A stretch of 10,996 nucleotides of DNA, taken from JAJPJQ01 sp036522615 (GTDB lineage: Bacteria; Desulfobacterota; Binatia; UBA9968). Position 1 is the first letter of the stretch, and every line of letters starts with the position of its first letter. Below, one piece after another: positions 6,669-10,996 of the stretch. Location: positions 1-10,996 of the forward strand of contig DATDFN010000315.1 in the NCBI GenBank assembly GCA_036522615.1, read 5' to 3'. Position numbers and translations under genes: made by a program. The notes below the pieces were generated by a model, which saw nothing but the letters and a program-made list of their open reading frames with translations, made no database searches and was not told the origin of the DNA.

Positions 6669-6701
6669 GATCAAATGTGACAAATTTGTCTGTATTTGAT
6701 C
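6669..6701. promoter_or_regulatory. Nested palindrome, candidate operator or upstream activator site
   Basis: The outer arms GATCAAAT (6669-6676) and ATTTGATC (6694-6701) are perfect inverted repeats. Between them lies a perfect 12-base palindrome, GACAAATTTGTC (6679-6690), with its centre only half a base off that of the outer arms. This is far more dyad symmetry than expected by chance and suits a dimeric DNA-binding protein. It lies about 130 bases upstream of the inferred sigma-54 start, which is a typical enhancer distance. It could instead fold as a hairpin at the end of the MFS transcript, but no T-run follows on that strand. Confidence 0.55.
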
Positions 6702-6730
6702 ATCTTCGTTACGCAGGATCGATCTTGCCC

Positions 6731-8014
6731 TTACCGCCCTCTCCCATCTCGGGCGAGCTTGAGGGCGAGGCAACTGCCGAGAAGCAACGTGGCGGCGAGG
6801 CAGAGGAGACCGCCGGTGAAGTCGCCGGTCGTTTGCTTTACGTAGCCGACAACGAAAGGCCCGACGAAACCGCCGACGTTGCCCATGGAATTTATGAGCG
6901 CGATGCCGCCGGCCGCCGCTGTGCCGCTCAGAAATTCCGTCGGCAGGCTCCAGAACGGCCCCAGCGTGCTCCAGATGCCGAGCGCGGCGAGGCATAGCGC
7001 GAGGAACGCGAGCAAAGGGCTGTGGCTCTGAAGCAACGCGCTGAGGATCAAGCCGATGCTGCCGGCAAGCGCCGGCATAGCGACGTGCCGGCGGCGCTCG
7101 CCGGTCTTGTCGGAATGATTGCCGATCAGCACCATCGCGATCGAGGCGATCAAATACGGCACCGCCGAAACCACTCCCACCATCAGATTGCTCATGCCGG
7201 AGAAATTCTTCACGATCTGCGGCAGCCAGAAGACGACGCCGTAGAAACTGATGATGATGGTGAAATAAAGCAGGCATAGGCCCCAGACTTTGCGATCGAC
7301 GAGCGCCGTAAGCAGCGTATGGCTATGGCGCAGGCGCTTCTCTTCCTGCTCGGCGCGCATGGCCGCTCCCAGCCACTCGCGCTCCTCGGCCGCGAGCCAG
7401 CGCGCCTGTTCCGGCCGGTCGCTTAGATAGGCGAGCGTGACGAAACCCAATATGACGGCGGGAACGCCTTCGATTACGAACAGCCACTGCCATCCGGCGA
7501 GCCCGCCGCGGCCGCCCAAGTTCATCAACAGGCCCGACAGCGGGCCGCCGATCACGCCCGAAAGCGCCGTTGAAGTTAAGAAGAGCGCGACGGCGCGCGC
7601 CCGCTCCTTCGCGGGCACCCAGTGCGTCAGATAGAGGATCGTGCCCGGAAAAAATCCCGCCTCGGCTGCGCCGAGCAGAAAGCGCAGCAGGTAAAACATC
7701 TCCGGCGTCTTGACGAACATCATGCAAGAGGAGACCGCGCCCCACGAGATCATGATACGCGCGATCCAGATGCGCGCGCCGACTCGCTCCATGATGAGGT
7801 TGCTGGGAATCTCGAAGAGCACGTAGCCGACGAAGAACATGCTTGCGCCGAGGCCGTAGACGGCGTCGCTGAAGCCGAGGTCCGTTTTCATCTCGAGCGC
7901 CGCGTAGCCGACATTGATGCGGTCGATGTAATTGACGATGTAGCAGATGAATAAATACGGAATCAGCCGCCGGACCACTTTCCGCCTCACCCGCTCGGGA
8001 TCGACCGCTGGCAT
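6731..8014 (-). CDS. MFS transporter, anion:cation symporter (ACS) family
   Basis: This 427-residue protein has the 12-helix layout of the major facilitator superfamily. YIVNYIDRINVGYAAL (25-40) is the helix-1 signature of the anion:cation symporter family, which takes up organic anions such as phthalate, tartrate, hexuronates and 4-hydroxyphenylacetate with protons. RFLLGAAEAGFFPG (111-124) and GWQWLFVIEGVPAVILG (174-190) are further hallmarks. A cytoplasmic loop rich in charged residues (about 198-235) separates the two six-helix halves. The ATG at 8014 has a strong GGAGG site five bases upstream. The gene is transcribed away from the decarboxylase/Rieske/aldolase genes across a 109-base gap, so it probably imports their substrate. 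The exact substrate cannot be read from sequence. Confidence 0.88.
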   Translation of the reverse strand: MPAVDPERVRRKVVRRLIPYLFICYIVNYIDRINVGYAALEMKTDLGFSDAVYGLGASMFFVGYVLFEIPSNLIMERVGARIWIARIMISWGAVSSCMMFVKTPEMFYLLRFLLGAAEAGFFPGTILYLTHWVPAKERARAVALFLTSTALSGVIGGPLSGLLMNLGGRGGLAGWQWLFVIEGVPAVILGFVTLAYLSDRPEQARWLAAEEREWLGAAMRAEQEEKRLRHSHTLLTALVDRKVWGLCLLYFTIIISFYGVVFWLPQIVKNFSGMSNLMVGVVSAVPYLIASIAMVLIGNHSDKTGERRRHVAMPALAGSIGLILSALLQSHSPLLAFLALCLAALGIWSTLGPFWSLPTEFLSGTAAAGGIALINSMGNVGGFVGPFVVGYVKQTTGDFTGGLLCLAATLLLGSCLALKLARDGRGR

Positions 8015-8081
8015 TTTTTCCTCCGTCGCCGAAATTCGCCGAGACTAAACCGAAATCGCCGCGTCGTCCAGAGCGGTTAGC

Positions 8082-8110
8082 TTGACAAGCGAAAAGGCGA
8101 AGGTTATTGA
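8082..8110 (+). promoter_or_regulatory. Candidate promoter for the decarboxylase-like/Rieske operon
   Basis: A perfect TTGACA -35 box (8082-8087) is followed after 17 bases by TATTGA (8105-8110). The -35 sits in the palindrome CTTGACAAG (8081-8089), which could also serve a regulator between the divergent genes. A start near 8117 would give a leader of only about seven bases before the ATG at 8124. The same bases include an in-frame TTG, which I take as promoter and not as a start codon. Confidence 0.4.
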
Positions 8111-8123
8111 CTCGCAGGATAGC

Positions 8124-9092
8124 ATGGCGGGCGAGCTGGAAATTCCGTTTTCCGAGATGCGCTACGACATCACGATGCCCTTTTTCGAAGGGCGCGTGAA
8201 GATCGACGGCGTCAAGTTGAAGCCGACGAAGACATCGTCGATGGTCTTCGCCGATTATCCGCAGCTCCGCGAAGGCGACTTCGGCGTCTGCGATCTCAAC
8301 CTGGGCTATTTTCTTCCCGCGATCGACGCCGGCTGGGAGCTGATCGGCCTGCCGGTCTTCTCGAAGCGAAAGCCGGTCTATCCATTTATCTTTTGCCGCG
8401 CCGGCGCGGGCATCCGAGCGCCGAAAGATCTCGAAGGCAAGACGATCGGTACGCGCCAGTACCGCACGGCGATCAGCGTCTGGGTGCGCGGGCTGCTGAA
8501 GCATCGCCACGGCGTCGATATCTCGAAGATCGCTTGGTCGGCGCAGGTGAAGGAAGTTTTTCCCAACTACGACAAAGAAACCCGCATTCATTACGTCGAC
8601 AGCAAGAAAAGCGCGGCCGACCGCCTGCTCGACGGCGAGGTCGACGCGCTCGTAACGGATATTTCCGATGCGAAGCTGCTCGAAGTGCTCGAGAATAGCT
8701 CGAAGGTGAAGCGGCTCTTCCCCAATTACGTCGAAGAGGACGAGAAGCTCTATCGCGAGACCGGCATTTACACGCCGGTGCATATCATCGTGATCAGCAA
8801 GAAGCTCGACCGCGCGCACCCCGAGCTCGCCGGCAAGCTCTACGCCGCCTTCGAGCAGGCGAAGCAGACCGCCTACGACGACATTCTCAGCGACCGCGGC
8901 GGATTTTCCGTCGTCTATCTTCGCGAGCGCGCGAAGGAGCAGTTTGCGCGCTGGGGCGATCCGTGGAAATACGGCATCCGCGCTAACCGCGGAACGATCG
9001 ACGCGCTCGCTTCCTACAATCACGAGCAGGGGATGACGCGCGCGCGGCTCGCCGATAAAGAGATATTTGCGGCGGCGACGCTCGATACTTGA
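8124..9092 (+). CDS. 4,5-dihydroxyphthalate decarboxylase-family / substrate-binding-fold protein
   Basis: The protein is 322 residues from the ATG at 8124, which has AGGAT close upstream; an in-frame TTG at 8082 would add 14 residues. It resembles the 4,5-dihydroxyphthalate decarboxylase family, whose members share the periplasmic binding-protein fold of NMT1/TauA-like proteins. Family-like segments are FFEGRVKIDGVKL (20-32), GIRAPKDLEGKTIGTRQYRTA (96-116), GEVDALVTDIS (171-181) and, at the end, DPWKYGIRANRGTIDALASYNHEQGM (279-304). No signal peptide or lipoprotein cysteine is present, so it should be cytoplasmic, which argues for an enzyme or sensor and against an ABC-transport receptor. 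No ABC permease or ATPase is nearby. The next gene, a phthalate-dioxygenase-like Rieske protein 22 bases downstream, is probably in the same operon and supports an aromatic or carboxylic acid pathway. Family assignment is good; catalytic activity and substrate are unproved. Confidence 0.75.
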   Translation: MAGELEIPFSEMRYDITMPFFEGRVKIDGVKLKPTKTSSMVFADYPQLREGDFGVCDLNLGYFLPAIDAGWELIGLPVFSKRKPVYPFIFCRAGAGIRAPKDLEGKTIGTRQYRTAISVWVRGLLKHRHGVDISKIAWSAQVKEVFPNYDKETRIHYVDSKKSAADRLLDGEVDALVTDISDAKLLEVLENSSKVKRLFPNYVEEDEKLYRETGIYTPVHIIVISKKLDRAHPELAGKLYAAFEQAKQTAYDDILSDRGGFSVVYLRERAKEQFARWGDPWKYGIRANRGTIDALASYNHEQGMTRARLADKEIFAAATLDT

Positions 9093-9114
9093 GCCACTCT
9101 AAGGAGAGATTGAA

Positions 9115-10416
9115 ATGCTTCCCAAAGAGCAGAACGAGCTGCTGACGCGAACCGGTCCGGGCACGCCGATGGGTGAGCTGATGCGCCGGTACTGGCTGCC
9201 GGCGCTCTTGTCCGAGGAAATTCCGGCCCCCGACTCGCCGCCGGCGCGCGTGCGCCTGCTCGGCGAGGAACTGGTCGCTTTCCGCGACACCAACGGCCGC
9301 ATCGGGCTCGTGGGCGAGCACTGCGCCCATCGGGGGACCTCGCTGTTTTTCGGCCGCAACGAAGAGTGCGGTCTCCGCTGCATCTACCACGGCTGGAAAT
9401 TCGACGTCGAAGGCAACGTGCTCGATACGCCGGCCGAGCCGCCCGACAGCGACTTCAAAACGAAAGTGAAGCATATCGCCTATCCGACGCACGAGGCCGC
9501 GGGCATTATCTACGCGTATCTCGGGCCGCGCGAGAAGATGCCGCTGTTCCCCAATTACGAATGGAATCAGGTGCCGTTGAACTATACTTACGTCACGAAG
9601 TGCCTGATGGAGTGCAGCTATCTGCAGGGCCTGGAGGGCGAGTGCGACTCCTCGCATCTGTCTTTGCTGCATCAGACTTTTGTCGACGGTCCGGCGCGAG
9701 CGATATGGCGGCTCGATTCCGCGCCTGACTACGAGACCGAAGAGACCGATTTCGGCGTGCGCCTGATCGCGACGCGAAAAGCGGGACCGGGCCGGCAGTA
9801 CGTCCGCTTCTCGAGCTTCGTGATGCCGGTGCTCGGCGGCGTGCCGGCCGGAAGGCCGCCCGACGAGCTGGACGGCTTCGAAGTGCACATGTACGTGCCG
9901 TACGACGACACGCACTCGTGGCGTTACGATTTCGGATTTCGGCGCACGCGCGCCGTCGAGCCGGAGGAAGTTCACCGGCGCAAGCAGATCGGGCCCGACT
10001 ACCGGCGCATCCGCAACGCGGGCAACAATTATCTGCAGGACCGCGAGATGCAAAAGAAGGTCAATTTCACCGGCATCGAAGACTTTCTCAACCACGACGC
10101 GTGCGCCACGGAAAGCATGGGGCCGGTCTTCGACCGGAGCAAAGAGCATCTTGGCCTGAGCGACAAGGCGGTGATCGCCGTAAGAAAATATCTCTTGAAT
10201 GCGGTCAAGACGCTGCAAGAGGGCAAGGAGCCGCCGCACATTCTAAGAGATCCGGCGAAAAACCATTTTCCGCATATCGATTGCTTCGCGCATCTGCTGC
10301 CGGCGGAGGTGCGCTGGCGCGAGCGCTTCGATTTTCTGACGTCGACGGCGCAGAAGGAAAACCCGGCGGCGTACGCGCCGTCGGGAAAAACGGCATTGCA
10401 GGCGGGGGAGAAATGA
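9115..10416 (+). CDS. Rieske [2Fe-2S] oxygenase, phthalate 4,5-dioxygenase-like
   Basis: This 433-residue protein is the terminal oxygenase subunit of a Rieske non-heme iron oxygenase. The N-terminal part, EQNELLTRTGPGTPMGELMRRYW (5-27), is characteristic of the phthalate 4,5-dioxygenase oxygenase group. The Rieske cluster ligands are C70 and H72 (EHCAHRG) and C89 and H92 (CIYHGW). The mononuclear iron motif is D178-x2-H181-x4-H186 in GECDSSHLSLLH, where D178 is also the usual electron-bridging aspartate. Such enzymes use O2 and electrons from a separate reductase to hydroxylate an aromatic ring or to demethylate a substrate. That reductase is not in the window. The start ATG has AAGGAGAG upstream. 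The stop overlaps the next start (ATGA, 10413-10416), so translation is coupled to the aldolase-like gene. The class is certain; the substrate, likely a carboxylated ring, is inferred. Confidence 0.92.
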   Translation: MLPKEQNELLTRTGPGTPMGELMRRYWLPALLSEEIPAPDSPPARVRLLGEELVAFRDTNGRIGLVGEHCAHRGTSLFFGRNEECGLRCIYHGWKFDVEGNVLDTPAEPPDSDFKTKVKHIAYPTHEAAGIIYAYLGPREKMPLFPNYEWNQVPLNYTYVTKCLMECSYLQGLEGECDSSHLSLLHQTFVDGPARAIWRLDSAPDYETEETDFGVRLIATRKAGPGRQYVRFSSFVMPVLGGVPAGRPPDELDGFEVHMYVPYDDTHSWRYDFGFRRTRAVEPEEVHRRKQIGPDYRRIRNAGNNYLQDREMQKKVNFTGIEDFLNHDACATESMGPVFDRSKEHLGLSDKAVIAVRKYLLNAVKTLQEGKEPPHILRDPAKNHFPHIDCFAHLLPAEVRWRERFDFLTSTAQKENPAAYAPSGKTALQAGEK

Positions 10417-10996
10417 AGAAGAAGCCGCAACGGGTAACGGCTAAGCGCGGTACGGCCAAACAGACGGACGAAGAGCTGAAGATCGCCGCCAAGATTCTCG
10501 AATGGGAGATCGGCGACATCTGGGGGCATGTCGGCGTGCGCCTGCCGGACGACGAGGGCATCGCCGTGCAGATGTTCCGCCGTCCCGAAGAGGAAGGCGA
10601 GAGGGACTGGCTCGTGCGCTTCGATTATTCGCTGAACAAGCTTTCCGGCGTGGGCACACCGCCGCGCGAATCGACGATCTACACCGAGATCTTCAAGGTA
10701 CGCCCGGACGTCAATGCGGTCGTCCACTCCCACGCGCCGGCGTGCATCGCGCTCGGCCTCGCCGACAAGCAGCTCGCCTGCGTGCACATGCAGTCGTTTC
10801 GCTTCGGCGGCGGGGTGCCGGTCTATCCGCGGCCGATCTATATCCTCGACTCCAACGAAGGTGCCGAGCTCGCGCGCGCGCTCGATAACGCGTCGGCGGT
10901 AATGATCAAAGGGCACGGCATCGTGACCGTCGGCAAGACCATCGACGAGGCCTCGATGACAGCGCTCTACATGGAGCGCACCGCGAAGATTCAGGC
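10413..10996 (+). CDS. Class II aldolase/adducin family protein (partial, 3' end missing)
   Basis: The first 194 residues are visible; the gene runs off the window. After a basic N-terminal stretch (1-16), a class II aldolase/adducin domain begins. GHVGVRLP (38-45) corresponds to the N-terminal glycine-rich loop. PPRES (83-87) places E86 at the catalytic acid of fuculose-phosphate aldolase. VVHSHAP (103-109) supplies zinc ligands H105 and H107, and KGHGIVTVG (166-174) supplies H168. All metal and acid positions are conserved, so it should be an active zinc-type enzyme. The family includes sugar-phosphate aldolases and also decarboxylases of aromatic dihydroxy acids such as 3,4-dihydroxyphthalate. 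Coupling by ATGA to a phthalate-dioxygenase-like gene favours the decarboxylase role, as an inference. The start ATG at 10413 is preceded by GGGGGAG. Confidence 0.88.
   Translation, partial: MKKKPQRVTAKRGTAKQTDEELKIAAKILEWEIGDIWGHVGVRLPDDEGIAVQMFRRPEEEGERDWLVRFDYSLNKLSGVGTPPRESTIYTEIFKVRPDVNAVVHSHAPACIALGLADKQLACVHMQSFRFGGGVPVYPRPIYILDSNEGAELARALDNASAVMIKGHGIVTVGKTIDEASMTALYMERTAKIQ

Larger units (their letters stand above)
6513..6730. other. Non-coding interval between HTH-kinase operon and MFS gene
   Basis: These 218 bases separate the 5' end of the HTH-kinase operon from the 3' end of the MFS transporter gene, both on minus. The interval is markedly more AT-rich than the genes around it, especially 6630-6710. 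It contains a sigma-54-like match (6565-6580), a nested palindrome (6669-6701) and a 20-codon plus-strand open frame with a strong ribosome site (6637-6699, low confidence). The longer plus-strand frame across it has no protein-like features. Confidence 0.6.

Noticed and set aside
6669..6701. CRP/FNR-type binding site in the palindrome
   Set aside because: One half has AAATGTGA, but the other half does not match at the required spacing, and FNR half sites are not spaced correctly.
7323..9023. Minus-strand open frame of 566 codons across the MFS and decarboxylase-like genes
   Set aside because: It spans two well-supported genes in other frames, crosses their divergent promoter region, and has no protein-like segments or motifs.
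8983..10239. Minus-strand open frame of 418 codons opposite the Rieske gene
   Set aside because: The plus strand has the full Rieske and iron-ligand motifs; the minus frame is a codon-bias shadow.

Overview
The window is a GC-rich bacterial chromosomal segment with eleven supported protein-coding genes, the last cut by the window edge. There are no RNA genes, CRISPR arrays or transposase genes. High GC, a spaced-gene layout with strong Shine-Dalgarno sites in the right half, a glycolate oxidase set, an aromatic-type oxygenase cluster and a palindromic intergenic repeat of the 'TCATCCTGAACGAAG' kind suggest an uncultured environmental proteobacterium-like lineage, for example Deltaproteobacteria/Binatota or Rokubacteria. 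This placement is an inference and not secure.

Layout from left to right. (1) 131-583: an MgtC/SapB-type membrane protein, apparently read from a leaderless promoter. (2) 676-4843: glcD, glcF and glcE, the three subunits of a membrane-associated glycolate oxidase, in the order D-F-E. A compound inverted repeat of about 155 bp sits between glcD and glcF; glcF and glcE overlap by ATGA. (3) 4982-6512: a small regulatory block. A plus-strand excisionase-like helix-turn-helix (HTH) gene converges on, and overlaps, the 3' end of a minus-strand two-gene operon made of a second related HTH gene and a two-pass membrane histidine kinase. No response regulator is visible. (4) 6513-6730: a 218-base non-coding stretch with an unusually good nested palindrome and a sigma-54-like promoter match in the right place for the HTH-kinase operon. 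(5) 6731-10996: a divergent catabolic cluster. An MFS transporter of the anion:cation symporter type is on minus. On plus are a cytoplasmic substrate-binding-fold protein of the 4,5-dihydroxyphthalate decarboxylase family, a Rieske oxygenase of the phthalate 4,5-dioxygenase type, and a class II aldolase/adducin protein (partial).

How they may work together. GlcDEF would oxidise glycolate to glyoxylate and pass electrons to the respiratory chain. The right-hand cluster reads as uptake of an organic acid (MFS), oxygenation (Rieske) and decarboxylation or C-C cleavage (one or both of the decarboxylase-like and aldolase-like proteins). The reductase for the Rieske protein is not in the window. 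The substrate cannot be named from sequence. The HTH/kinase block between the two metabolic regions could regulate either one, but nothing seen links it to a target.
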